From Perilla frutescens (lineage: Eukaryota; Streptophyta; Magnoliopsida; Lamiales; Lamiaceae), in the NCBI GenBank assembly GCA_026008535.1, contig BRKX01000002.1, forward strand, positions 72,189,380-72,253,379: a DNA stretch of 64,000 nt, read 5' to 3'. The translations under genes were made by a program, and so were the position numbers. This document shows positions 33,801 to 44,594 of this stretch, one piece after another. How positions within the stretch are numbered: position 1 is the first letter of the stretch; each line of letters opens with the position of its first letter. The notes beneath the pieces are model-generated. The model searched no databases. It saw nothing but the letters and a program-made list of their open reading frames with translations, and had not been told where the DNA came from.

Positions 33801-34848
33801 CAAAGTCTCCTCTACATCACCCAGCCCTATAAGGCCCGTGCATCCATCCATCAGATAGATCGTGATCAATGCAGGTCAACCCAATTGATCGACGTTAACC
33901 CACCAATTTTTTTTTAGTAAAAAACAGTATCTATCTTTACACTAAAATGTATTACTTTATCATTAAAAATTAATTGATCTACTACTTATTTTATATGAGA
34001 TAATCTAGTTCAAATTGTGATTTTTTCTATTTCAATTAATGTTTAGAATTTAGGAGGTTATTTTTTTTAGGGTTCATGGTCTTTTTAGGAGTTTTTTAAG
34101 TTTTTTTTATAGTATTTTTTAGATTTTTAGGATTTTTTTTTTGTTTTTTAGGATTCATGTGTTTTTTAGATTTATTAATTTCAATTAGAAGTTATATTTA
34201 TTTCAAAAAAATATTAAATTCATTCACTTCTATTTCAGGGTCACTAATTCCATATAGGGTATATAAATTTCAAAATTAGGTTTTTTTTTCAATTATCATT
34301 TATATTTAATTTGAAAAAATTAAATTAATTGTCGAGCGCAATCATATGCCCACACGTTAGTGTCGGACGAGTGCATTGCGTCAATCACTGAATTTTAAAA
34401 AATATATATATATATTTACTTTAATTTTAGGGTTCATTAATCAATTTCAAGGTATATATTTATATTTATTTTAAAAAAATTAAATTAATTCATTTCAATT
34501 TTAGTGTTTACTAATTGTATTTTAGGGTATATATGAGAAAAAATAAAAAAAAAGAATTGAAAAAAAATAAAAAAATAATAATTTCTGGCGCGTGTAATCC
34601 ATGCGTCGCGTGTGGGGTCCACGCGCGCCTACAATTATTGACTGTTTTTATACTGAAATCTGCTATTGGGCCTAAGCCAGTCTGAAGAGAGTGCCTTGTA
34701 TTTCACATATTGTATATTACCTTCGTTTCGTTTTATTTGTTGTTTTAGAAGTTTTTGATACCTATTTATTTCACATAATGTATACAGTATTTATACCGTT
34801 CCTTCAAAACCAGATAAAAAATAAAATATTTTCTAAAAAATATATATA
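33801..34848. other. AT-rich spacer without genes
   Basis: Mostly T-rich low-complexity sequence. Two small GC-rich islands (about 34332-34380 and 34585-34635) stand out but hold no ORF. A Stowaway-like fragment (CTTCGTTTCGTTTTATTTG) occurs near 34722. Confidence 0.4.
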
Positions 34849-34853
34849 CTAAT

Positions 34854-35459
34854 TGTAGATCTGAGAATCTGCAATTAATCATATCAGTCCGGAGTAGCGG
34901 TCAATCTGTGAAACAAAAACAAAAAATACCGTAAGAGCCAAAGACCATCGGGGGTGATGATCGTTGGGCTCCGACGCTCAAGTCAGGAAAAGAAGAAGAG
35001 TAGAAAGAGATAAAATATGAAATGACAGAATAACTAAAGAGATTAATAACAATAATCTCTAGCCAGAATGTGACTAGAAATCAAGGAAAATGTCGTTTAA
35101 TCTGAGAGGAAAGTAAGATAGATGCCCAGATGTTGAATCGTCAGAGTGAAATGAATTCAAAAAACGATAAACTCAATATTCTTAGGGTATGGTACGAAGC
35201 TTGTGGGTATGTCCGCGTAATTGTCAAATGAGGAGGGAGGTCTCCTTTTACAGAGAAAGGTAGCGTTAGGGTTCATGTAAATTACGGGAGCGGTTGAGAC
35301 TTGATCTCATTCGTTTGATCACGTCAACCCTTCAAGTTAATGCGGACGGCTAATTCAAAGTAATTCAAATTACTCGATCTTTATGAGGTTGTTCAGTTAA
35401 ACGACAACGTTTAACCCTCATGGACCAGCCTAATGGGCTGACGAAAAATAGCCACTATA
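34854..35459. repeat. Solo LTR with 5-bp target duplication
   Basis: It starts TGTAGATCTG and ends CCACTATA, with CTAAT immediately on both sides (34849-34853 and 35460-35464). It is the same family as the LTR at 20445-21003. No internal region is attached, so it is a solo LTR left by LTR-LTR recombination. Its last bases have drifted from CTACA to CTATA. Confidence 0.85.
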
Positions 35460-35464
35460 CTAAT

Positions 35465-36349
35465 ATACCGAACTTTGACATTTTTCTAAAAATATCATGA
35501 ACTTTAAAAATGCCAAAAAAAACAAAATACTTATACATTCTATTTTTTTTTTGCAAATATGTCATCAGATACAATTTTCATCACCAAATTATTAACATGC
35601 GTGTCCGAGTTGGAAAATATTTTTTCCATGTTATTTTTTTTTTCAGAATAAAAATCATTGATAAATCAACGAGTTTTTTTTTTGTCTTCCATTTCTTGCT
35701 CCATACATAAATCTCACATGTCTGGTGTCTTCCTCGTCTATTGTCGATTGTTGTGTTTGTTTTTCAAATTATTACAAACGTAAACACTCATATATATAAG
35801 ATGTACATCAAACGGTCAACGCATTGACCAAAAAAATCGTGAAAACGGATGATACTTTTTAGAGATACAATTAATATTTTTTTTAATTTTGAATGATACT
35901 TTTTAGTGTTTCAATTGATTAGTATCTTAAAAAAAAATTCTTTATTTTTTATTCTGGCCAATACTTTTTATTGATACAAATGATACTTTTGAGCCTTTAA
36001 AATAATACTTTTCAATATTATAAATGGTACTAATTTTGACGATTTTTTTGGTTAAAGCATTGACCGGGTCAACACGCGTTGACCGTCTGATATACATTTT
36101 ATGTACAGGAGACTTGCCCAGTTGCCCTATTACAAATTGAGTCTATTTTGCAAAAAAATAAATGATTGAATTTTAATTGTAATTTTTTAAAGTTCGTGCC
36201 TAAACTCGTGTATTGTCGGTTGTTGTGTTTGTTTTTCAAATTATTACAAATTGAGTCTATTTTACAAAAAAATGAATGATTGAATTTTAATTGTGATTTA
36301 TTAAAATTCGTGTCTAAACTGCAAATTGCGTCAAAAGTCCGTATATTTG
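35465..36349. repeat. Foldback MITE-like element between direct repeats
   Basis: An inverted pair lies at about 35805-35840 (CAAACGGTCAACGCATTGAC) and 36040-36105 (its inverse with small gaps, containing GCATTGACCGGGTCAACACG). It is flanked by direct repeats: TTGTGTTTGTTTTTCAAATT at about 35750 and 36220, and ATTGAGTCTATTTTRCAAAA at about 36135 and 36253. No coding region is present. Confidence 0.55.
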
Positions 36350-36357
36350 ATCTTAAT

Positions 36358-38479
36358 TAAGGGTGGCAAAATTGGCCCAACCCAATGGGTTAGCCCAACC
36401 CACACGATATTTGGGCTTGATTGGGTTAAAAATTAAAGACAAAAAAAAAATGGGCTAAAATGGGTTAGCCCAATTGGGCTTTGGGCTTGATTGGGCTTTG
36501 ACTGCTGCCCCAATTTGTAAAATGTTCCACTCAATCCTGTGAATTAAATTTTTTATTCATATTTTGGCTTGTTCAAATTCATATATATTAATACACCTTA
36601 AATATTGTTAATTTATCATATATATTATTTAAAAATATTTATTTGATTTATTGATCATTATGATGATATATACATAATATATAGCATATGTGTATGTGAT
36701 TTGTGATAACATTATTCATATACTTTATGAAAGTTATAACTATTAGCACTTTTTATTTGATTTATTATTAATCATGTGAGATTAATAGCTCAAAATGAGT
36801 GATCGAATAAATAATTATATTAATCCTAATTTCTCAATGATCCTACTTTAATTAAAATGTTTTATATAATTGTCATTCTTTGTAGGACTTTGCGTGCATT
36901 TTCAAAAATATATTTTTTACCCCTAAGAAATAAAATAAATTCATTAATACCGTATATATGTTAAAACAATTACGTAGCACATATTAGTTATACTTTTAAT
37001 TAAAATTAATATACTCATGTGCACGGGATACTATTCTATTTTTTATAGTATTATAAAATAGGTGTTTTCAAATAATATAATAATATAAGAACATATATTT
37101 TTAAAGAAAATGTTTACTTTTGACATCATGGATTAATTGGATTGAATATACTTTATTATAAGAATATATTTTAATGAATAAAATAATAATAAATTATATA
37201 TAAGAATATAAAGGTCATATTTATTAATGTGCATATATAACATTAAACAATATTTAGGCAATTCTCTTCAGTAGGGAAGATAAAATCTTAGTTATTTTAA
37301 ATTAATTTAAAATCGTAAATTTTAAAAAATTTATTTTCTACCATAAAATATTATTTGGACCTACATTATTTTTCAATTAGAGTAGAACGAACAGATAGTC
37401 AAAAATTATTTGACATATTCTAAAAATCAGAGAATAAAAGAAAACGAAAAATGCAGTCGAATTAATTATTAAGTGTAAACTTGATAAATCAATTTAAGCA
37501 ATTCCTTTTTTTAAAAGGTGTTAACTATTTTAATTCAAACTTTAATTTTTAGTGTACCATATAACATAATTAAAGTAGCTAGTATTGACACATTTATATA
37601 TAAATTATAACATTCTGTATGAATTATCCAATATCCCCTCCATCGACGAAATAATAATTAAAGTCCTTAAAATTATGGTGATGAAGGCAGTCACTGGTTT
37701 CTTACTAAAAGACCCGGCCACTTCATTCATTTATAAATAAATTAATTTGTTAGCCACATATAGAGGAAATAGAATTATGGAAATCAGTTCATTGATTCCC
37801 GGATTTACGAAATTATAATCAATTTTGGATGGAAAAAATCATATGTTATACTATATTTTATAAATAAAGAATATATTATTATTTAACAATTCGAACATAA
37901 TATATTATCATATCCCTGAAATTATATGTAAGAAAAAAGTTTAATTCTATCCAAACTCACTCACTGTTTCCCAAATATAAATAAAGAGATATAATGCCTC
38001 AAATTTAGTTTGTTCAGGTGGTAGGAGAATCGAGGAGGAAGGATGAAAATTTGTGCTTCCTAGAACACTATTGTTGGGTATCAAATCTAAGTATTTTAAA
38101 AAAATTGGGTATAATGTTTATTTAGTTGGTTAATTTAGTTATATTTGTGTATTGAATTTAAAGACATTTTAATTGTTTAAAAAAATATTTTTTTTATGTA
38201 TTTGCGTAGAATGTTTATTTAGTTGGTTAATTATTTTAATTTGTATATTGAATACATAAGAAGTTTTATAATATTAAATTTGAACTTTCAATTTTTAAAA
38301 ATAAAATGGGGTTATATTAGAATTTATGATTAATGCATGGCTTACAAATAGGTTGCCAGCCCATTGGGCTGGAAAAAGCAACCCACCCATTTTTGGGCTG
38401 GATTGGGTTGGGTCAATGTGTGGTGTTTAATCCATTGGGTTGGTGTGGGCTGGGTTGGGTGTTCATTTTGCCAGCCTTA
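36358..38479. mobile_element. Non-autonomous hAT element
   Basis: The ends are TAAGGGTGGCAAAATTGG and, inverted at the right, GGCAAAATGAACACCC-like sequence closing with GCCAGCCTTA. Both sides carry the perfect 8-bp duplication ATCTTAAT (36350-36357 and 38480-38487), the hAT size. Subterminal regions are rich in GGGTTRGCCCAA/GGGCTGG motifs, as in hAT elements that bind their transposase there. The 2.1-kb interior is AT-rich and has no transposase ORF. Confidence 0.85.
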
Positions 38480-38487
38480 ATCTTAAT

Positions 38488-38879
38488 TAACGAAAGTAAA
38501 TAACACTATCCAACAAAATTGAAAAGATTTTGTGGAATGACACTGACGCCCCTCACGCTAATATAATCATCCACAAGATGAAGTCTCGTGTGAGACTCTT
38601 TGATCAAAATTCATACGAGAGACTAAAATTCAAATCCAAACACAGTAAAACACCAAGGTGATAATACATCTGTTAGTATAATATGCCATATCATTTTCAA
38701 AAGAAATACATATGTTCTCCCAATACAAAACTTACAAATGAGAACTACTTGAGTTGCTGAAAATTGAAAAAATATACACAAACAGACCCTGCCCATGACC
38801 ATAAATCTTACAATTTTCCAAATCAAATTTTGACATAAAACATTTAAAGGAGCTGAGCTGCTAGACTTATCATTGGATT
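38488..38879. other. 3' flank of the 38.9 kb F-box gene
   Basis: No gene is seen. Bases about 38695-38860 match the flank at 31900-32010 (CCCAATACAAAACTTACAAA, GGAGCTGAGCTG), supporting duplication between the two F-box loci. Confidence 0.6.
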
Positions 38880-40028
38880 TCAAAATTTGAAGAAATCTTT
38901 GACAGAATCAGAAGAAGTATCCCACAGCTTGCAACTGCCACTGTCGAATTTTAATGAAACGAGGCTCTCTTTGTAAGAGAAAACCCAGTATATGAAGAAT
39001 CCATTCTCTTTCCGTCGAGCTTCAACAGTCCTCAATCTCTTGGTAGAGACATTATACAGAGTCAAGACTGAGGTCCCTGTTTCTAACAAGAGCTCATTCG
39101 TCTTCCAGAAACCTAGTGGCCATCGGATGTCTGAAAACGGGCCAACAATCGAACTTCTAGTCCAGCAACCTTCCTTTCCCATCACCCATATGTCAACACA
39201 TTTATCAATCTTATCTAAATCACATGATAGCAAAGCTATTGAATCACCATACACAGTAAGGTCACCTTCTTTCGATTTAATACAATCTGGAACTTTTATT
39301 TCTCGAAACTTCTCACTAGTCATGTCAAATGCAAGGATGGCAACATCAGAATCATTAAACTCCATGAGCCAATAATAGAATCCATTCAAGTACGTGTTAC
39401 ACAGAGACCTATATGCACAATGACTCGAATTAACCAAATCCACATCCTCAAAATGTCTCCAAGAATCAGTACCTGAGCTGTAAACAGAGACGAGAGAAGG
39501 GTAGTGCGGTGCATCAGTTTCTTCGTTCCAGTAGTATTGCAGGGAAACAAGCTTATAATCTCTACTCAGCACGTCCAATCCAAACCCGAGCAAATTGTCA
39601 TAGGAAGATAAATGTGGCTCAACATTAGGATGAAGCGAGGGGAGCGGCTTAAACTGCTTCATGGCCGGGTTCAACAAAGCCAAGCGCCCTGTGATGTTAA
39701 CCACACAGAAAATGCCATTCAAGGGCCCCATAAGAGCTGCAAGTGTATCGGGCATCTGTAAATGAGCCGGCTCTTCATATGCAGAGCACATTTCATCTAC
39801 ATACAGTGCAAATGCATATCGCTCCTCATTAGGTATGTAATGCCGAATGAGTAAGCGCTCTTGATTGTTCTCACGGCCAAAATGCTGGTTTGCGAAACTC
39901 GGGCTCCCAATGAGAGAGCACCAGTTCTTGCAAACACACTTGAATTGCAACAGAGTCTTCACAGGCAAGCGCAGCAAAATCTCCTGAATAATGTCTGCTG
40001 GTAGATCACCATTTCTGGGGTTTTCCAT
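38880..40028 (-). CDS. F-box/FBA protein, intact
   Basis: This is a single open frame of 382 residues. The F-box is at about residues 8-50 (LPADIIQEILLRLPVKTLLQ ... CKNWCSLIGSP). The FBA-type domain follows at about 90-350: LMGPLNGIF, LLNPAMKQFKPLP, ILAFDMTSEKFREI, VDIWVMGKEGCW, LGFWKTNELLLET and YKESLVSL. The end KLWDTSSDSVKDFFKF places it with the left subgroup, although it lacks the acidic linker of the 15 kb gene. No signal peptide or membrane segment is visible. The predicted role is substrate receptor of an SCF ubiquitin ligase; the target is unknown. The start MENPRNGDLP is chosen because the F-box needs it and because a splice acceptor precedes it. Confidence 0.93.
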   Translation of the reverse strand: MENPRNGDLPADIIQEILLRLPVKTLLQFKCVCKNWCSLIGSPSFANQHFGRENNQERLLIRHYIPNEERYAFALYVDEMCSAYEEPAHLQMPDTLAALMGPLNGIFCVVNITGRLALLNPAMKQFKPLPSLHPNVEPHLSSYDNLLGFGLDVLSRDYKLVSLQYYWNEETDAPHYPSLVSVYSSGTDSWRHFEDVDLVNSSHCAYRSLCNTYLNGFYYWLMEFNDSDVAILAFDMTSEKFREIKVPDCIKSKEGDLTVYGDSIALLSCDLDKIDKCVDIWVMGKEGCWTRSSIVGPFSDIRWPLGFWKTNELLLETGTSVLTLYNVSTKRLRTVEARRKENGFFIYWVFSYKESLVSLKFDSGSCKLWDTSSDSVKDFFKF

Positions 40029-40039
40029 ATAAGCCCTTA

Positions 40040-40560
40040 GCTGTTACAAATTGAATTCTGCAAAAAATTAAGCTTTTATGGGAACAGAAGCAAGGAAAGA
40101 AACAAGTAAAACATGCTTCCTCTACATCCACATAAGATCAAGATTGCAGAGGAAAACCCCCCGGATCTGGAATAAGAATGATCTGAAAATCGCCAACCCT
40201 AATTTTCAAATTGGGGCAATTACAAGAAAGCATGCGAACAGGCAAATACACATATCAAAAATAAAACTTCGCGATAATCCAAACCAATTCCAGCAAGCTT
40301 CCCTTTTCATAACAATAATGGAAACAACACAAAAAAAGCAAAAAATAAAATGTAACAATATCGACGAGAAAAAAAAAAAAGATTCTTGAAAGAGACCCAC
40401 AAACCAAAATAAAACATAAAATCTAACAAATGTTCAGAAATGAGAAAATCTAGCCAAATCGGAGGAGAGAGAGGGAGAGAGAGATGAACCTTAGCAGTAG
40501 TCAAAATGAGCAGTGTACGGTGAATCGCCAGTTTAGACAAAACGACGTCGTGGCGGTCGC
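40040..40560 (-). promoter_or_regulatory. Leader intron of the 38.9 kb F-box gene
   Basis: On the minus strand a donor GCTAAG|GTTCATC at about 40490/40489 and an acceptor TTTGTAACAG at about 40041 enclose an intron of about 450 bases. The acceptor context (TAACAG close before the ATG) matches the 15 kb gene, but the intron body and the donor are different. Confidence 0.5.
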
Positions 40561-42174
40561 TAATCCGTTGAGAAAGAAAACTGTATAGCACGGAGAGGTG
40601 TCCTTGTAATTTAGTTATTTTCCCGAGCACCTTTTTATATTAATATATTTTTATACAAAAGTATTGCCATAACAATGACATAGAACTTGAAAATATATTT
40701 GGCTTTTATTGTTATTTTTAAATTAGATTTTTATATTTTTATTTATGAATATTGAACTTTTGTATCTCCATTCTGTTTCGTTGAACCTTGAAAAATTAAA
40801 TTATTATTTTTTTTTTTATTTTTTATTTTTTTTCTTGTATTATAATTAATGATTCATTTTCAAAACACGAGCCTTGTAAGATTTAGATATTGGTGTTTGG
40901 CTGAGATAAGATGAAATAAATGTTGATTCATATATATGACCATATGCATGCAGAATTTCATGATCCGTATAATTTAATCATGGGAATTATATTGCTGTTG
41001 GCGAATAAATTAAACTCCATAATCCCTAAAGCCCATTATTTCATTAATTAAGTAGTATAATTCACTTACTTGTAATATGTTTTTTTAGGTACCGTAATAT
41101 GTTGTTAGTACACAGATGACAGATTACAACATTTTATAACGTTTCATAATTTTATTTTGCTATATAACTAGAATGACCCTTCGTGCGATGTACGAATAAT
41201 ATATTTACAATTATTATTATTTTATTAGAAATTGTAAATATGAAATTAATATTATACAAAATATTTAAACTAAAATTTATATAATAACTTTCAAAGAATT
41301 GCGAATCTCAAAGATATGCGAGCTTTTGGTTGGTTCCGACTCTTCGTGAAGACCCAAATAGTAGAAATCATGTGTGAAAATGAGACATCTCGAATCAAAA
41401 TCTACCGGTTCCCCGTTACCCCAATTCAAAAATAAAAAGGAAATGATTAGTTTTATTGTATGTTTAGTTTTTCATTATAATTTTATAAAAAATATAAAAT
41501 ATTTTGTCATGTTGATTTTAAATTTTTTAGTTTTTTATTTTTATGTAAATTTAAATATCTTAAATTTATATTTTTTTCAACATAATGAATGGGTATGGTG
41601 TTGTAATTATTTTTAGATTAATAAGAAAATATTTCAATTCATTAATTTCAAGGTTCATTTTATTGTATATGGAATTTGTTATTTTTGCATTGATACATAA
41701 TTTAATTCACATTTTGTGACATTATTATTTATTAAAACAAAAAATGATTCGTGTTTGATTAAATAAAAAATATATATACATCAAAATTATATAGAAAGAT
41801 GACCAAAAGATATAAATTTAAACTTTTTGAAGAAATCTAAACTAACTAATAATGTGATGAGAGTAAATAAATATTCAAGAAACAATATGAAAAAAAAAAA
41901 AAAGGAAAGCGTAATTAGACCAAATAAAAATGATTTAAGAGATGAGACATTGCTTCAAAAAAATATGTTTGCTCCGTCAAAAATTGGGATAATAAGTAGA
42001 TTAGTACAATCATTTATTTATGTACATACATCATATGTGTATATAAAAAATATCAAAAGTAAATGAAATTAAATGTGATGTTGCATAATTCTATATATTA
42101 CTATAATGCCCATATAATGTTAAATAAAATGTCTATAATGCCCTTTTGCAAATGGGCGGGAAAATAAAAGTGTG

Positions 42175-42205
<31 letters not shown>

Positions 42206-42377
42206 CATATTATATCTGACAAACTTAATAATTTAAATATACATACATATATATATACACATATATAATTAATATAAAATATATTGGGGGATGAAAGGTG
42301 GTGATTTGGGAATTGAACTACAAGACTAAGCGGTAAATACATCTAATATCTAATAAATTAAGAGTAAAATGAAAGTA
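40561..42377. other. AT-rich spacer without genes
   Basis: No coding region is recognised. A Helitron-like end lies at 41167-41196 and a (TA)n microsatellite at about 42179-42205. Confidence 0.45.
41167..41196 (-). mobile_element. Helitron-like 3' terminus (minus strand)
   Basis: On the minus strand the hairpin TTCGTACATCGCACGAA is followed by CTAGT after about nine bases. The signature equals that at 8905-8937. The element body would lie at higher coordinates. Confidence 0.45.
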
Positions 42378-42386
42378 CCAAAAACC

Positions 42387-42766
42387 CGGATGAAATCATC
42401 TGCTACACTTTGTACAATACTTGGTACTACACAATTAAATTTATTAATTTTTCTTTATTTTTTTTTCAATCAATTTCAATTTATTGTGTTTTTGTTTTAT
42501 TTTACACTTATTATTTATAGTTCATTCTACCCAATTAGGGTATATAATTAATTTTTCAATATTAAATTTCATTTTCTAATTAATAATTTATTATTTCTTA
42601 AAAAATAATTATATATCCTAATTGGGTAGGATGGATCATAAATAATAAGTGTAAAATTCAATTAGAGCACAATAAATTGAATTTGAATGAAAAAATCGAA
42701 AAAAAATGAATAAATTTAATTGCGTAGTATCAAGTGTTACACAAAATGTAATATTGATATCATCCG
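42387..42766. mobile_element. Foldback MITE, Mutator-like (9-bp TSD), copy 1
   Basis: The whole element folds back on itself. It starts CGGATGAAATCATCTGC and ends with the inverse form ...GATATCATCCG, with the long arms meeting near 42570. It is flanked by CCAAAAACC and TCAAAAACC (9 bp, one mismatch). The second copy is at 54123-54491, with the same arm motifs (CATCTGCTACA, CCTAATTGGG). Confidence 0.8.
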
Positions 42767-42798
42767 TCAAAAACCTAGCTAGTAAAATAAAAGTAGCA

Positions 42799-42984
42799 AA
42801 AACATAAACTTCAACATGTTTAAGAGGTGGAGTGGTGTTATATTGAGGTCAAACGTCTGAAGTTCGAATCTCACCACCAACATATGCTCACATCTGATTT
42901 GCCAAGCGTGGTCACAGGATTTGCAAGCTATTACACAGGGACACCTTGGTAGCGACTGAATTACCCTTGACAAAAAAAAAAAAA
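42799..42984 (+). mobile_element. tRNA-derived SINE with poly(A) tail
   Basis: A tRNA-like head has an A-box-like TTAAGAGGTGGAGTGG and a B box (AGTTCGAATCTC, about 42850-42862). The tail ends TTGAC followed by a run of A. AAGTAGCA occurs on both sides (42791-42798 and 42987-42994), a likely target duplication. Such elements are transcribed by RNA polymerase III and moved by LINE enzymes. Confidence 0.7.
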
Positions 42985-43092
42985 AAAAGTAGCACTATCT
43001 ACAAACTAAGTGACCCTATAAATTAGGCCACAATTAAATTGGAGCACAGAAGGGATCGGACGAGATCCTCTATTGCAGCCGATGTGGATTAA

Positions 43093-44217
43093 TTAGTCTG
43101 GAACAGAATCATCACGATTCAATTCCCCTTTAATCGAAACAAGACTCTCCTTGTAAGAGAAAACGCCATACACAAAGAAAGGATCCAATTTTGATCCAAC
43201 TAATTTTCTGAGTTTGTGTGTGGAGACATGACACATAATTAGGGCTGAAGTTGGTGTTTGAAACAACACCTCATTCTTCCTCCACACACACAGCGGCCAT
43301 CTCGTGATCTGATCATGAACGCAGAAAGTTTTACTCCACAATCCATCTCTTCCCATCACCCACAAACCAACACCAACATCCAATCCCTCACACGACATAA
43401 TAGCTATGGAATCACCCCATGCACCAACAACTTCAACCTCCCTTTCTGTGAATCTGAGGCAATTTGGAAGTTGCAGCGTTTCTTCAAACTTGTCACGCCT
43501 CATGTCGAAGGCAAGGATTGCAAAACCGCCGTCATCAACCAACTCCACAAGCCAATAATAAACACCGTTCAAGAATGTGTTGCTCTTAGAGTTATGTGCA
43601 TAATTCACTGAATAATTACCCTCAATTGTTTTCCAAGAATCACTGCTTAAGCTGTAGACACAAGCAAAATTTGAAGCTATTCGTGGAAAAGCAACGACCT
43701 TGTAGTTATTACTATCTCCACTAAATCCGAATCCAAATGCAAGCAAGCAGGGTCGAAGAGTGGGATGATGATCATGCAGAGGGAGAGGAGGGAGTGGCCT
43801 AATCTCTCTCATGGCAGGGTTCGACAAAACCACGCGTCCGAGTCGATTCACCGTGCAGAATAGGCCGTTTGCCGGCCCCAGAAGAGCTAAAACACTACCG
43901 CTGTGATGAGGCATCGTCAACTGTGGTAGATGATTGGCCGGAGATAATTCGTCGCCGCCATTATCTGCGTACATGGCGAATGTGTAGCTTCTCTTACTGG
44001 GTTTACGAAGCTGAAGGAGTAGGCATTCTTGATTATGATTGCTCGAGTGCCCTAAATGGCGGTTGATGAAATATTGGCTTCCGATGAGAGCGCGCCAATT
44101 CTTGCAAACGGCCTTCAATCGGAATAGGGTCTTTACAGGCAACCTCAATAAAATCTCTTCCATAATCTCTGTCGGAAGCACATCGATTTGAACCCTTTTT
44201 TTACAGCTTCTGTTCAT
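43093..44217 (-). CDS. F-box/FBA protein, intact (right subgroup)
   Basis: This is an open frame of 374 residues. The F-box is at about residues 13-55 (LPTEIMEEILLRLPVKTLFR, KNWRALIGS). The receptor domain follows with LLGPANGLF, LSNPAMREIRPLPPLPL, FGFGFSGDSNNYKVVAF, VYSLSSDSWK, ILAFDMRRDKF, LWVMGRDGLWSKTF, CVWRKNEVLF and YKESLVSIKG. The C-terminus stops soon after SIKGE and lacks the KLWDTSSD tail of the left subgroup. It is related to the copies at 48.6 and 57.0 kb. No leader intron like that of the left subgroup is visible. Its promoter side shares a block with those two genes. The expected role is SCF substrate recognition; the target is unknown. Confidence 0.92.
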   Translation of the reverse strand: MNRSCKKRVQIDVLPTEIMEEILLRLPVKTLFRLKAVCKNWRALIGSQYFINRHLGHSSNHNQECLLLQLRKPSKRSYTFAMYADNGGDELSPANHLPQLTMPHHSGSVLALLGPANGLFCTVNRLGRVVLSNPAMREIRPLPPLPLHDHHPTLRPCLLAFGFGFSGDSNNYKVVAFPRIASNFACVYSLSSDSWKTIEGNYSVNYAHNSKSNTFLNGVYYWLVELVDDGGFAILAFDMRRDKFEETLQLPNCLRFTEREVEVVGAWGDSIAIMSCEGLDVGVGLWVMGRDGLWSKTFCVHDQITRWPLCVWRKNEVLFQTPTSALIMCHVSTHKLRKLVGSKLDPFFVYGVFSYKESLVSIKGELNRDDSVPD

Positions 44218-44429
44218 TTAAAATCCAACTTTTAAACGATTATGCTAAATTAAACAATCGGAAAATCACATGCACAGAGCATCGTATCTAACAGAAAATA
44301 TACATATACATATATGATATATTGTATTTTAGTTGTCTCCCTCTATTCTACTTTATTATTTTTCGAGACGTTCCAAAGCTTTTAAATTAGTATATAATAG
44401 AATTAATTTGATTGAATGTCAAAAAAAGT

Positions 44430-44560
44430 TTTTTTTAATAGGAGAAAGTAGTTAAGTAGGGAATTAATTCTATTATTATGGCAGTTACCTTATACTACAA
44501 GGTAATCGATAAAAAAAATATTTATTTATATCTTGCCGTGTTATGAATATGCGTGATTAT
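44430..44560 (-). promoter_or_regulatory. Upstream block shared by the 43, 49 and 57 kb F-box genes
   Basis: The plus-strand order AATAGGAGAAAGTAGTTAAG, then CTACAAGGTAATCGATAAA, then TATCTTG.CGT recurs at 49915-50045 and 58250-58385. All three lie at similar distances upstream of the minus-strand F-box starts. It could be promoter sequence or simply shared ancestry. Confidence 0.5.
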
Positions 44561-44594
44561 ATAATTATAAACCTTAATTATCAGATTACTCAAG

